Positions 34,158-44,590 of a stretch of DNA of 64,000 bases are shown in pieces. Every line of letters starts with the position of its first letter. Position 1 is the stretch's first letter. The translations under genes and the position numbers were made by a program. A model generated the notes under the pieces. It did not search any database. It had not been told where the DNA came from and saw only the letters and a list, made by a program, of their open reading frames with translations. Location: positions 310,001-374,000 of the forward strand of contig JBMOQH010000008.1 in the NCBI GenBank assembly GCA_049322795.1. The letters run 5' to 3'. Source of the DNA: Immundisolibacter sp049322795 (GTDB taxonomy: Bacteria; Pseudomonadota; Gammaproteobacteria; Immundisolibacterales; Immundisolibacteraceae).

Positions 34158-35441
34158 ATGGACAACACGCCCTTCGAACCGCGCCTGATCGACGCCCTGG
34201 TGCGCGAGGATCGCGTGCACCGGCGCCTGTTCACGGACCCGGCCATCTTCGCGCTGGAGATGGACAAGGTGTTCCACAGCACCTGGGTCTACGTGGGCCA
34301 CGAGGCGGAAATTCCACAGGCCGGCGATTTTCGCCTGTCGCGCATCGGCCGCCAGCCGGTGATCGTGGTGCGCGACCAGACCGGCGCCGTGCGGGTGCAT
34401 TTCAACGCCTGCCGTCACCGCGGCGTCACCGTGTGTCAGGACGAGCGCGGCAGCGCCCGGCATTTCCTGTGCGCCTATCACGGCTGGACCTATGGCCTCG
34501 ACGGCCAGCTGGTCGCGGTGCCCTATATGGAAGGCCACCCCAAGGCCTTCCGCCGCGAGGAGTACGGCCTGCATCCGGTGCCGCGGGTGGCGGCGCACGC
34601 CGGCTTCATCTTCGCCAGCGTGAATCCTGACGTGCCGCCGCTGGCGCAGCACCTGGGCGCCGCGGCGCAGTTCCTGACCGACTTCGTCGATCTTTCGCCC
34701 ACCGGTCGGCTCTCCATGCACAGCGGCGTGCACAAGTTCCGCTACACCGGCAACTGGAAATCACAGGTCGAGAACTCGGTCGATGGCTACCACGCCATGG
34801 CGGCGCACGGCTCGTTCCTGGGCTACGTGCTGCGCGAGCGGCTGGGGCGCGACGTGAGCGGCATGGTGGACGGCAACTCGCCGACCCGGTCGGTGGCGCT
34901 CGGTGGCGACCACGGCCTGCTCGACTTTCGCATGGTGAACCGCACCGAGATTCTCGGCGTCAAGGAAGCCGACCTGCCGGCGCACCTGCAAACCTACCGC
35001 GGCCAGCTGCGCGAGCGCCTGGGCGCGGAACGGGCGGCCGAGGTGCTGCGCCGCAACGGCGGCGACGGCTACAACCTGCTGGTCTACCCGAACCTGTTCC
35101 TGATCGGCGTGCAGATTCGCACCATCCAGCCGATCGGCGTGGACAGCACCGAGGTGTACTGCGCGCCGACCCTGCTCGACGGCGCGCCGGAGCAGATCAA
35201 CGAGGCGCGCATCCGCTCGCACGAGGACTTCTACGGCCCGGCCAGCTTCGGCCAGCCGGACGACATGGAGATGTTCGTGCGCCAGTGGGACGGCCTGCAG
35301 TGCGAGGCGCTGGAGTGGCTGATGTACGACCGCGGCCTCGAACGCGAGTCGCCGACGCCGGAGGGCCCGGCCTCGCAGCTCACCGACGAGTCCGCCCACC
35401 GGGCGCTGTGGCGGCATTACCGCCGCCTGATGCTGGCCTGA
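34158..35441 (+). CDS. Ring-hydroxylating dioxygenase, large (alpha) subunit
   Basis: The 427-residue subunit holds the Rieske centre (FNACRHRGVTVCQDE, CAYHGWTYGLDGQL near residues 80-115) and the mononuclear iron domain (NWKSQVENSVDGYHAMAAH near 200 supplies the histidines, with an Asp in PDDMEMFVRQWDG near 360 as probable third ligand). With the small subunit encoded next it should form an alpha3beta3 oxygenase that adds O2 to an aromatic ring. No ferredoxin or reductase is adjacent. The substrate is unknown. The ATG at 34158 follows GCAGGAG. Confidence 0.93.
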   Translation: MDNTPFEPRLIDALVREDRVHRRLFTDPAIFALEMDKVFHSTWVYVGHEAEIPQAGDFRLSRIGRQPVIVVRDQTGAVRVHFNACRHRGVTVCQDERGSARHFLCAYHGWTYGLDGQLVAVPYMEGHPKAFRREEYGLHPVPRVAAHAGFIFASVNPDVPPLAQHLGAAAQFLTDFVDLSPTGRLSMHSGVHKFRYTGNWKSQVENSVDGYHAMAAHGSFLGYVLRERLGRDVSGMVDGNSPTRSVALGGDHGLLDFRMVNRTEILGVKEADLPAHLQTYRGQLRERLGAERAAEVLRRNGGDGYNLLVYPNLFLIGVQIRTIQPIGVDSTEVYCAPTLLDGAPEQINEARIRSHEDFYGPASFGQPDDMEMFVRQWDGLQCEALEWLMYDRGLERESPTPEGPASQLTDESAHRALWRHYRRLMLA

Positions 35442-35454
35442 GGAGCGCGCTTAC

Positions 35455-35940
35455 ATGCCCGCGATCATCGACCCTGCCCTGCTGGCCCGCGTGGAAGCGT
35501 TTCTGATCCACGAAACCGCGCTGCTCGACGAGCGCCGCTACCCGGAGTGGATCGACCTGTTCACGCCGGACGGCGTGTACTGGGTGCCGTCCAACCGCGA
35601 CGACACCGACCCCAGAACCCACGTGTCGCTGATCTACGACAACGTGGCGCGCCTGAAGGAGCGCCTGGTGCGCGCCGACAGCGGCATGTTCTGGTCGCAG
35701 GATCCGCCCACCCGTGCCACGCGGATGATCGGCAACCTTGGCGTCATGCCGGACGGCGACGCTTGGCTCGCCACCTGCAAGCTGGTGCTGGTCACGCAGC
35801 GCCGCGGGCAGTCGCAGATCCTGTCCGGCACCTGCACCTACCAGCTGGCCGCGCACGGCGACGGCTACCGCATCCGCCGCAAGACCGTGCTGCTGATCCA
35901 GAACGACGAGCCGCAGCTCAACCTGACGTTTTTGCCCTGA
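35455..35940 (+). CDS. Ring-hydroxylating dioxygenase, small (beta) subunit
   Basis: This is a 161-residue protein of the SnoaL-like cystatin fold that forms the structural beta subunit. The family pattern HETALLDERRYPEWIDLFTPDG, YWVP and the later GTCTYQLAAHGDGYRIRRKTVLLI are evident. It begins 13 bases after the alpha-subunit stop and needs that partner for assembly. Confidence 0.92.
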   Translation: MPAIIDPALLARVEAFLIHETALLDERRYPEWIDLFTPDGVYWVPSNRDDTDPRTHVSLIYDNVARLKERLVRADSGMFWSQDPPTRATRMIGNLGVMPDGDAWLATCKLVLVTQRRGQSQILSGTCTYQLAAHGDGYRIRRKTVLLIQNDEPQLNLTFLP

Positions 35941-36000
35941 TTTCGATGGTGTGCGGCGGCGGCCCCGGGAGCCCGAACGCGTCGGGCGCGGGTCGCTCGC

Positions 36001-38943
36001 TCAGCCGTGCGGGCCCGAGGCGTCGGTCGTTCTGACGGGTCGATGCTCGGGCTGGCGGGCTACCCAGGCGGCGATCTCCTCGCCGGGCATGGGCCGGGCG
36101 ATGCCGTAGCCCTGGGCGATGTCGCAACCGAGCTCGGCGAGCACGCTCAGCGTGGCGTCGTCCTCGACGCCCTCGGCGACGACCTTCAGGTCCAGCGCAT
36201 GCCCGAGGTCGATCATGGCCTGCACGATGCGCCGCGTCGCCGGCCGCCCCAGATCCATGGTGAAGGCGCGGTCGATCTTCAGTCCCCCCAGCGGCAGCTC
36301 GCGCAGGTACGCCATCGATGACTGGCCGGTACCGAAATCGTCGAGGTAGAACGTCAACCCCAGTGCGCGCAGTTCGCTCATCACCTGCCCGCTGCGCGCC
36401 GGGTCGTCCATGATCGCCGTCTCCGTGAGCTCCAGGTGCAGGCACTCGCGCGGCAACGGCCAGCGCTCCAGCAGCGCCCGCACCTGGCCCACGAACTGCG
36501 GGTCGTAGAGGTTGCGGGCCGACACGTTGACGGCGATCGGCAGCCGCAGGCCGGCCGCCGCGTACTGCACCGCCAGGTCGCATACGCCCTGCAGCATGGT
36601 GTGGGTGAGTGGCCGGATCAGGCCGGTCTTCTCGGCCAGATCGATGAAGCGCGCCGGCGGCACGTCGCCGCGCAGCGGATGCTGCCAGCGCGCCAACGCC
36701 TCCAGACCGCAAATGCGCCCGGACCGGATGTCCAGCTGCGGTTGCATGAACGCCCGCAGCTGGCGATTGTCGATGGCCGAGCGCAGGTCGGCGACCAGTG
36801 TCAGCCGATCGCGCCATTCGCGGTCCAGATCGGCATGCGCGATCCGCACCCGGTTGTTGCCGTCCCCGGCCTCGCGGGCGGCCAGCTTGGCCGCCTGCAG
36901 GAGCGTTCCGGCATCCCCTGGCCGGCGACCGCCCACGGCGATGCCGACGCTGGCCTGGATGTCGATGCCGATGCGCGCCAGCTGCGCCATCGGTTCCAGG
37001 GTTGCCAACGCCCGGTTGGCCTCGCGGTTCGCCGCCGCCTCGTCGGCATCCGCCAGCAGCAGGGCGAATTCCGATGGCCCAACGCGTGCCAGCACGGTCG
37101 GCGACAGGGCGTCGAGCCGCCGGGCCAGGTCGTTCAGGTAGTCCTCGCCGCTGCTCTGTCCCAGGGTGGCGGCGACCTCCCAGTAGTTCTGGACCTGCAC
37201 CACCAGCACGGCGACCAGGCCGCCGCCGGGCATCATGGCGCCGGCCCGCTCCAGGAAGCTGGCCTGGTTCGGCAGCCCCGTCGCCGGGTCGAAGTAGGCC
37301 AGGTAGTGCAGGCGCGACTCGGCCTCCTGCTTGCCGGCCGCCAGCCGCGCCGTGGCGATGCCGAAGGACAGATCGGCCGCCATCTCGACCAGCAGCGCCT
37401 GTTCGCGCTCATCGAAGGCGGCGGCCTGCTCGGCGTAGATGGTGAACACGCCGATCACCTGGTGGCCCACCGTCAGCGGCATCGCCAGGCCGGAGCGCAG
37501 GCTGCGCCCGGCAGCGGCCGAGAACAGCGCGTGGTCGGCCGCCACGCGGGCGTCGGCGAGCACCACCGGCAGTCCGCTGGTGACCGCTTGCGCGGTCGGT
37601 GTCTGGTGGGCCAACGCGGTGTGCCAGTTCGCCAGCAGGTAGTCGGCGAAGCCGTCGTCCTGGCCGGCCTCGGCCATTTTCCGGATGTCGCCGTCGGTGA
37701 CATACGCCACCCAGGCGTAGCGATAGCCGCCCTGCTGCACCGCCACTCGGCACATGGCTTCGAGCAGGCGCGCCTCGTCCGGCTCGTGCAGCAGGGTGCG
37801 GTTGCCGGCGCTGAGCACCGCGTACGCGCGCATGGCGCCGTCGATGCGCTGGGCCATGTGGTTGAAGGCGCCGCTCATGGCGGCCAGCTCCGTCACCCGC
37901 TCGCCGGCAGGAAGACGCACGCCATGCTCACCCCGGGCCAGACGGGACGCCGCGGCGGCCAGCCCGCGCACCGGCTGCATTACCACGCCGTGCAGGGCCA
38001 GCCAGCTCAGCGCAGCCAGCAGCAGCAACGCGCCGAGCACCAGCAGCGGCAGACGCTGGGAGACCCCCATGACCGACGTGACCAGCGCATCCGGCGGCCA
38101 GCCGAGCACCAGGTAGGGCGCGTCCTGCACCTTCTCGCCACCCAGTCGCACGTAGGTGTAGCGCCGCCCGGAGCGGGCTGCCGGCAAATCGCCGCCGCCG
38201 GGTTGCTGGCGAATCAGTGCCGCCAGGGCCGCGTGCGCCACCGGCACGACCCGCTCGTCCGGCGCCTGGGCTGGGTAGCGCACCAACTCGCCGAGCTGAT
38301 GGTCGAGCAGCAGCGCGGTGGTGCCGTCCGGCACCTGCGCCGAGCCCACCAGTTCGGCCAGCCAGCGGGTGCTGATGGCGGCGAACACCACCGCCGTCAC
38401 CTCGCCGTCGTTGCCAAGGATCGGGTAGCCGAAATTGATGCCGGGTGCGCCGGTGATGCGCCCGACCTGATAGCTGCCGGCGGCAAAACGCTTCGTTTCG
38501 AGGGCGCGGCGGAAATAGGTTCGATCGCCGAGGTTCATGTCGCTGGCAAACGGCAGGGCCGAGCACAAAACCTGCCCGTCGCGGCCGATGACGCCGAGAT
38601 TGACGTAACCGCGGCCGGCATCGAGCAACCGCCGCAGCGTCACATTGCATCGCGAGGGCGGATCGATCAGGTCGGGCAGCTGCGCCAGCACCGCCAGCAA
38701 GGTGCGGGCGTCCGCCACGTGTTGCCTGTGCTGCTGCGCCGCAATCTCGGTCAGCGCCCGTGCGTGGGCACTCGTGTCCTCGCGCGCCGCGTCTTGCAGC
38801 ACCCGCACCGACCACACCAGCAGCAGCACGATCGGCAGCGCGACCAGCAGCACGGTCGTCGCCGCGATCGACCGCAGGCTGAGCGTCAGTCGCCACGGTC
38901 GACTGCGTTCTTCGCCCCTGGCGCTGTCCGTTGCCTCGGGCAT
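36001..38943 (-). CDS. Membrane c-di-GMP signalling protein: Cache-HAMP-GAF-GGDEF-EAL
   Basis: The 980 residues run: TM1 (about 20-42), periplasmic sensor of Cache type (about 45-295), TM2 (about 298-325), HAMP, GAF (about 400-545), GGDEF-like (about 560-715) and EAL (about 725-975). The GGDEF signature is replaced by RVGPSEFALLL near 619, so cyclase activity is unlikely. The EAL domain looks intact: GLEALARW near 746, TETAIMDD, DDFGTG near 868, KIDRAF and KVVAEGVED are all present, so a c-di-GMP phosphodiesterase is expected. An ATG at 38943 follows AAGGAGG. It is a lone gene. Confidence 0.93.
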   Translation of the reverse strand: MPEATDSARGEERSRPWRLTLSLRSIAATTVLLVALPIVLLLVWSVRVLQDAAREDTSAHARALTEIAAQQHRQHVADARTLLAVLAQLPDLIDPPSRCNVTLRRLLDAGRGYVNLGVIGRDGQVLCSALPFASDMNLGDRTYFRRALETKRFAAGSYQVGRITGAPGINFGYPILGNDGEVTAVVFAAISTRWLAELVGSAQVPDGTTALLLDHQLGELVRYPAQAPDERVVPVAHAALAALIRQQPGGGDLPAARSGRRYTYVRLGGEKVQDAPYLVLGWPPDALVTSVMGVSQRLPLLVLGALLLLAALSWLALHGVVMQPVRGLAAAASRLARGEHGVRLPAGERVTELAAMSGAFNHMAQRIDGAMRAYAVLSAGNRTLLHEPDEARLLEAMCRVAVQQGGYRYAWVAYVTDGDIRKMAEAGQDDGFADYLLANWHTALAHQTPTAQAVTSGLPVVLADARVAADHALFSAAAGRSLRSGLAMPLTVGHQVIGVFTIYAEQAAAFDEREQALLVEMAADLSFGIATARLAAGKQEAESRLHYLAYFDPATGLPNQASFLERAGAMMPGGGLVAVLVVQVQNYWEVAATLGQSSGEDYLNDLARRLDALSPTVLARVGPSEFALLLADADEAAANREANRALATLEPMAQLARIGIDIQASVGIAVGGRRPGDAGTLLQAAKLAAREAGDGNNRVRIAHADLDREWRDRLTLVADLRSAIDNRQLRAFMQPQLDIRSGRICGLEALARWQHPLRGDVPPARFIDLAEKTGLIRPLTHTMLQGVCDLAVQYAAAGLRLPIAVNVSARNLYDPQFVGQVRALLERWPLPRECLHLELTETAIMDDPARSGQVMSELRALGLTFYLDDFGTGQSSMAYLRELPLGGLKIDRAFTMDLGRPATRRIVQAMIDLGHALDLKVVAEGVEDDATLSVLAELGCDIAQGYGIARPMPGEEIAAWVARQPEHRPVRTTDASGPHG

Positions 38944-39254
38944 GGCAGAACCTCCTTGCTCAGCCACACGGCATCCCGGGTTTTCGCGGGGGCCTGGCGG
39001 CTGGTCCGCTTGACCGGATGCCGATTCGCGTTACGGCGTGTTTTCTGGCCAAGGTCAAGCACATGGTGTCCGCCTGTTCGGGCGACCTGAGTCGGTCAAT
39101 CCTTGCTCTGGAGCGCCCGCAGGAAACCGACCCAATGCAATGTGATTACTCCAACCGCCTGTATCGGTCAAGGCGACCGCGAACTTGAAACGGCCGTATG
39201 CACGGCGAAAACAGTGGGTGCGAGCGCTGCCCGGAGCGGCATGCCTCAGCGAAT
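38944..39254. other. Intergenic stretch without recognised content
   Basis: About 310 bases lie between the start of the c-di-GMP gene and the end of the DUF502 gene. I see no gene, RNA or repeat. The first 40 bases hold the AAGGAGG site of the c-di-GMP gene and presumably its promoter, but no clear -35/-10 pair is visible. Confidence 0.4.
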
Positions 39255-39944
39255 CTACCCCGGCGAGGCCGGCATCCCGTCGCCGCGCTGCATCCCGCTG
39301 AACGGCACCCGATCCGGCGCCACGGCCCCGCCGGAGATGATGAAGGCCATGGCCTCGTCCATGCTCCAGTCGGTGCTGATCAGGCGGTCCACCGGCACGA
39401 TCTCCAGGTAGCCGGAGGTCGGGTTCGGCGTGGTCGGCACATACACGGCAGCGAGCTCCTGGCCCGTGGCGTGGTCGCGCAGCGTGCGCGTGACCAGCCC
39501 CACGGCGCGCATGTGCACGGACGGGAACTCGATCAGCACCACCCGCCGCACGCCGCTCGGCGGCTCACTCAACGCCGAGAGCATTTTCTTGGTGCCGCCG
39601 TAGATCGTCTGCACGAGTGGCAGGCGCTGGATCAGCCGCTCGCCGGCATGGACCAGCCGCTGGCCGAGCACACGCGAGGCGAACCAGCCCAGCAGACAGA
39701 AGGCCGCCAGGCTCAGCAACACGGCCAGCGCCGACTGAAGGCGCTCATCGCGCAGGATGACGGCAGCCAGCGGTGCCCGCTCTTGCAGGTTGCTGGCCAA
39801 TGCCAGCAACCAAGGCAGGCCCAAGGCCGACAGCTGGCGGAACATGAAGCTCAGCACCCACCAGGTAACCCACAGCGGAATGGCGGTGAGAACGCCGGCA
39901 ACGAAATAACGGCGCAGGGACGAGAAGAACGTGAGATTCGACAT
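39255..39944 (-). CDS. DUF502 integral membrane protein
   Basis: The 229 residues begin MSNLTFFSSLRRYFVAGVLT and have two N-terminal membrane segments (about 13-35 and 55-88). A conserved soluble part follows with GERLIQRLPLVQTIYGGTKK, IEFPS, ELAAVYVPTTPNPTSGYLEI and DRLISTDWSMDEAMAFIISG. This is the DUF502 pattern, whose function is unknown. The start at 39944 is placed before the first helix. An ATG five codons upstream (39959) is equally possible. It is divergent from argG. Confidence 0.88.
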   Translation of the reverse strand: MSNLTFFSSLRRYFVAGVLTAIPLWVTWWVLSFMFRQLSALGLPWLLALASNLQERAPLAAVILRDERLQSALAVLLSLAAFCLLGWFASRVLGQRLVHAGERLIQRLPLVQTIYGGTKKMLSALSEPPSGVRRVVLIEFPSVHMRAVGLVTRTLRDHATGQELAAVYVPTTPNPTSGYLEIVPVDRLISTDWSMDEAMAFIISGGAVAPDRVPFSGMQRGDGMPASPG

Positions 39945-40142
39945 CCATGGCTCCGGCATTGTGGGCTCGAACGGACAGTATCGTCGTGGTATTGCCGTCC
40001 CGAGGCCGGCCGCACTGGCCCTTTTGCGCACGCATGGCGGCCTCGTTCGGCGATGGGCGCACCAGCCCGGCCGCCGTTGCCGGACCGCCGCGCACCCCGT
40101 ACTTGCGGCTTCATGTGCCGTCAAGGTGCAGGCTTGCCCCGC

Positions 40143-40151
40143 TGCTAGAAT
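40143..40151 (+). promoter_or_regulatory. Extended -10 promoter candidate for argG
   Basis: TGC TAGAAT (TG at 40143-40144, hexamer at 40146-40151) is an extended -10 element 40 bases before the argG ATG. No good -35 is visible, as is usual for extended -10 promoters. The predicted leader is about 30 bases. Confidence 0.45.
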
Positions 40152-40190
40152 GGCCGCCCCTCCAGGGTCTCAACGGAAATCTGGCAAGTC

Positions 40191-41411
<1,221 letters not shown>

Positions 41412-41418
41412 CGCGGAT

Positions 41419-42585
41419 TTGGCCGCCGTATTGTCCCCCGCCCGGGCCGACGGCTCGGTCGGGCTGGTCGAGTCGCGCAGCTTTCGCCACGAGGAGCCGC
41501 TGGCACTCGACTGCGGGCGTGAGCTGCCGGGCTTCGAACTCAAATACGAAACCTACGGCACGCTGAACGCCGCCCGCAGCAACGCCATCCTGGTCTGCCA
41601 CGCCCTGTCCGGCGACCACCACGCCGCCGGCTGGCACAGCGCGCAGGACAAGCGCCCCGGCTGGTGGGACAACTGCATCGGCCCCGGCAAGCCGATCGAT
41701 ACCGACAAGTTCTTCGTAGTCGCCTGCAACAACCTCGGCGGCTGCGCCGGCTCCACCGGACCCACCACCATCAACCCGTCGACCGGGCGCCTGTGGGGGC
41801 CGGACTTTCCCATCGTCACGGTGCGCGACTGGGTGCGCAGCCAGGCGCTGCTGGCCGACCATCTGGGCATCGAGCGCTTCGCCGCCGTGGCCGGCGGCAG
41901 CCTCGGCGGCATGCAGGCGCTGCAGTGGACCATCGAGTTCCCCGGCCGGGTGCGCAGCGCGCTGGTCATCGCCGCCGCGCCGCGCCTGTCGGCGCAGAAC
42001 ATCGCCTTCAACGAGGTGGCGCGCAAGGCCATCATGTCCGACCCGGACTTCCACGAAGGCCGCTACGCCGAACAGGGCGCCCTGCCGCGCCGCGGCCTGA
42101 TGCTGGCGCGCATGCTCGGCCACATCACCTATCTGTCCGATGGCCTGATGCGGCAGAAGTTCGGCCGCGAGCTGCGCGAGGGCAAGATCAACTTCGGCTT
42201 CGACGTCGAGTTCCAGATCGAGTCCTACCTGCGCCACCAGGGCGAGACCTTCGTCGACCGCTTCGACGCCAATACCTACCTGCTGATGACCAAGGCGCTC
42301 GACTACTTCGACCCGGCGGCCGAGCACGACGGCGACCTCGGCCGCGCGCTGGCGCGGGCCCAGGCACGCTTTCTGGTGGTGGCGTTCTCCAGCGACTGGC
42401 GCTTCGCGCCCGAACGCTCGCGCGAGATCGTCAAGGCGCTCCACACCGGCGGCAGCGCGGTCAGCTATTCGGTTGTCGAGTCGCCGGACGGGCACGACGC
42501 CTTCCTGTTGCCGAACGAGCACTACTTCGCCGTGCTGCGGGCCTTCCTGAACCGGGTCCACGCCGAACTTGAGGCGCCCGCATGA
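41419..42585 (+). CDS. metX: Homoserine O-acyltransferase MetX
   Basis: MetX activates homoserine by acetylation or succinylation for methionine synthesis. It has the alpha/beta-hydrolase fold: NAILVCHALSGDHHAAG, the nucleophile Ser in AGGSLGGMQALQW, an Asp in FSSDWRFAP and the His in SPDGHDAFLLPNEHY. TTG at 41419 gives 388 residues; GTG at 41383 (400 residues) would overlap argG by 29 bases. The start is unsettled. Whether the donor is acetyl- or succinyl-CoA cannot be decided by eye. metW follows with an ATGA overlap, the usual pair. Confidence 0.92.
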   Translation: MAAVLSPARADGSVGLVESRSFRHEEPLALDCGRELPGFELKYETYGTLNAARSNAILVCHALSGDHHAAGWHSAQDKRPGWWDNCIGPGKPIDTDKFFVVACNNLGGCAGSTGPTTINPSTGRLWGPDFPIVTVRDWVRSQALLADHLGIERFAAVAGGSLGGMQALQWTIEFPGRVRSALVIAAAPRLSAQNIAFNEVARKAIMSDPDFHEGRYAEQGALPRRGLMLARMLGHITYLSDGLMRQKFGRELREGKINFGFDVEFQIESYLRHQGETFVDRFDANTYLLMTKALDYFDPAAEHDGDLGRALARAQARFLVVAFSSDWRFAPERSREIVKALHTGGSAVSYSVVESPDGHDAFLLPNEHYFAVLRAFLNRVHAELEAPA

Positions 42586-43289
42586 GCAGCACCTTCGCCG
42601 ACCGCCGCCGCGACGCCAGCGGCGAGCCGCACATCGGTCGCCGCGCCGCCGACCGCCAGCACGCCGCCAACCATCTGCGCGGCGATCACGCGCTGATCGC
42701 GCAGTGGATCCGCCCCGGCAGCCGGGTGCTGGATCTGGGCTGCGGTGACGGCGCGCTGCTCGATCATCTGCGCCGCGAGCGGGCGGTCACCGGCTACGGC
42801 GTCGAAATCGAAAGCGACCGCGTGGTGCGCTGCATCGAGCGCGGCGTCAGCGTCATCCAGGGCGACCTCGACGCGGGCCTGGCCGATTTCGACAACGGCT
42901 CGTTCGATTACGTGATCATGAGCCTCACGCTGCAAGCGGTGTACTTCCCGGCGCGCGTGCTGGACGAGATGCTGCGCGTCGGGCGCGAGGCGATCGTGGC
43001 GTTCCCCAACTTCGGGCACCTGAGCTGCCGCGTGCAGCTCGGCTTCGGCGGGCGTATGCCGGTGTCCGCCGCGCTGCCGGAAACCTGGTACGAGACCGAC
43101 AACATCCATTTGTGCACCATTCGCGACTTCGAGGCCCTGTGTCGGCAGCGCGGCATCCGCGTCCTGCAGCGCACCGTCGTGAACCACCAGCATCGCCGCA
43201 CCCTGGGCGCCCGCCTGCTGCCCAACCTGCTGGGCGAGGTTGCGTTGTATCGTTTCGAGCGTTGTTCCCCGGCCCACCCCACGGAGTAG
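42582..43289 (+). CDS. metW: Methionine biosynthesis protein MetW
   Basis: MetW is a methyltransferase-fold partner of MetX. The 235 residues include the SAM-binding motif RVLDLGCGDGALLDHL near residue 47, then QGDLDAGLADFDNGSFDYVI and LTLQAVYFPARVLDEMLRVG, a near-diagnostic pattern. The N-terminus is about 30 residues longer than in typical MetW, starting at an ATG that overlaps the metX stop. Confidence 0.95.
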   Translation: MSSTFADRRRDASGEPHIGRRAADRQHAANHLRGDHALIAQWIRPGSRVLDLGCGDGALLDHLRRERAVTGYGVEIESDRVVRCIERGVSVIQGDLDAGLADFDNGSFDYVIMSLTLQAVYFPARVLDEMLRVGREAIVAFPNFGHLSCRVQLGFGGRMPVSAALPETWYETDNIHLCTIRDFEALCRQRGIRVLQRTVVNHQHRRTLGARLLPNLLGEVALYRFERCSPAHPTE

Positions 43290-43293
43290 TCCG

Positions 43294-43710
43294 ATGAAGC
43301 GCAACCTGCGTCATGTTGTCCTCGCCATGCTGCTGGCGCCGTTGCCGCTGTGGGCCGCAAGCCCGGCACCCGAGGGTGCGGCGGTCTACTTCATCTCGCC
43401 CACGGACGGCCAGACCGTGAGCGGCCCCGTCACCGTGCGCTTTGGCCTCAAGGGCATGGGCGTGGCCCCGGCCGGCACGCAAAAGGACGCCACCGGCCAC
43501 CACCACCTGCTGATCGACACCGATCCGCCCGCGCTCGACCAGCCTGTACCGACCGACGACCAGCACCGGCATTTCGGCGCCGGCCAGACCGAGACTGTCA
43601 TCACCCTGCCGCCGGGCAAGCACACCCTGCAACTGCTGCTCGGTGACTTCGCCCACGTCCCGCACGCGCCGCCGGTGATGTCGGACAAGATCACCATCAC
43701 CGTCGAATAA
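43294..43710 (+). CDS. DUF4399 secreted protein
   Basis: The 138 residues have a signal peptide (MKRNLRHVVLAMLLAPLPLWAA) and a beta-rich mature domain. It contains VYFISPTDGQTVSGPVTVRF, GLKGMGVAPAG, GHHHLLIDTD and LPPGKHTLQLLLGDFAHVPH, the DUF4399 pattern with a conserved histidine cluster that might bind metal (inference). A strong intrinsic terminator follows. Confidence 0.9.
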   Translation: MKRNLRHVVLAMLLAPLPLWAASPAPEGAAVYFISPTDGQTVSGPVTVRFGLKGMGVAPAGTQKDATGHHHLLIDTDPPALDQPVPTDDQHRHFGAGQTETVITLPPGKHTLQLLLGDFAHVPHAPPVMSDKITITVE

Positions 43711-43724
43711 GACCGCCGTTCACA

Positions 43725-43758
43725 GCGCCGCTGCCCGTGTGGTGGCGGCGTTTTTTTT
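43725..43758 (+). terminator. Rho-independent terminator after the DUF4399 gene
   Basis: The stem CGCCGC (43726-43731) pairs with GCGGCG (43745-43750), followed at once by eight T residues (43751-43758). It lies 15 bases after the stop of the DUF4399 gene and just before uppP, so it should separate the argG-metX-metW-DUF4399 unit from uppP. Confidence 0.8.
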
Positions 43759-43777
43759 GCGCCACAAGTCGCCACCC

Positions 43778-44590
43778 ATGCCGCCGCCTGAACCGAGTCT
43801 GCTGCAAGTCATCGTGCTCGCCATCGTGCAGGGCATCACCGAATTCCTGCCGATCTCGAGCTCCGCGCACTTGATTCTGGTGCCCGAACTGCTCGGCTGG
43901 CCGGACCAGGGCCTGGCCTTCGATGGCGCCATGCATGCCGGCACGCTGGCCGCCGTGCTGTGGTACTTCCGCCGTGGCTTGTGGCCGATGACGCGCGATT
44001 TCGGCCTCAGCCTGCGCGGCCGCGGCCTGACGCCGGACGGCCGGCTGGCCTGGGCGGTGTTGCTGGGCACCGTGCCCACCGCGCTGGCGGGTCTTGCGCT
44101 CCACGACGCGGTGCAGGGGCCGCTGCGCAGCCCGCAGGTGATTGCCGTCACCACAATCGTCTTCGGCCTGCTGCTGTTGCTGGCCGACCGCACGGCGCGC
44201 CAGCAGCGCGACGAACATGGTTTCCGCTGGCGTGACGTGGCGATCATCGCCCTGGCGCAAGTGGTGGCGCTGGTGCCCGGCACCTCGCGTTCCGGCATCA
44301 CGATGACGGCCGGCCTGATGGTTGGCCTGACGCGGGCCGGCGCGGCGCGATTTTCCTTTCTGCTGTCGATCCCGATCACCGCCCTGGCCGGCGGCTACGA
44401 AGTGCTCAAGCTGATCCAGGCCGGCGCGCCACAGCGCCTGGACATGGCGCTGATCGCCGCCGCCGTGGCGGCCGTCAGCAGCTATCTGGCCATCGTCGGG
44501 CTGATGCGCCTGCTGCAGAACCGGGGCATGACCCCGTTCGTCGTCTACCGCCTGCTGCTGGGCGGGTTTCTGATCGCGTTGTTTTACTAG
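43778..44590 (+). CDS. uppP: Undecaprenyl-diphosphatase UppP (BacA)
   Basis: UppP dephosphorylates undecaprenyl pyrophosphate, recycling the lipid carrier of wall synthesis, at the outer face of the inner membrane. The 270 residues have about eight hydrophobic segments and both signature motifs: GITEFLPISSSAHL near 19-32 and PGTSRSGITMTAGL near 168. The ATG at 43778 lies after the terminator. A GTG at 43739 in frame is within the terminator stem and was rejected. Confidence 0.97.
   Translation: MPPPEPSLLQVIVLAIVQGITEFLPISSSAHLILVPELLGWPDQGLAFDGAMHAGTLAAVLWYFRRGLWPMTRDFGLSLRGRGLTPDGRLAWAVLLGTVPTALAGLALHDAVQGPLRSPQVIAVTTIVFGLLLLLADRTARQQRDEHGFRWRDVAIIALAQVVALVPGTSRSGITMTAGLMVGLTRAGAARFSFLLSIPITALAGGYEVLKLIQAGAPQRLDMALIAAAVAAVSSYLAIVGLMRLLQNRGMTPFVVYRLLLGGFLIALFY

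Noticed and set aside
32094..34733. 879-codon minus-strand frame
   Set aside because: It runs opposite three plus-strand genes with strong family motifs and has no recognisable domain.
39003..39190. Possible tRNA or small RNA in the gap before DUF502
   Set aside because: I could not fold a cloverleaf or any terminator-ended hairpin there.
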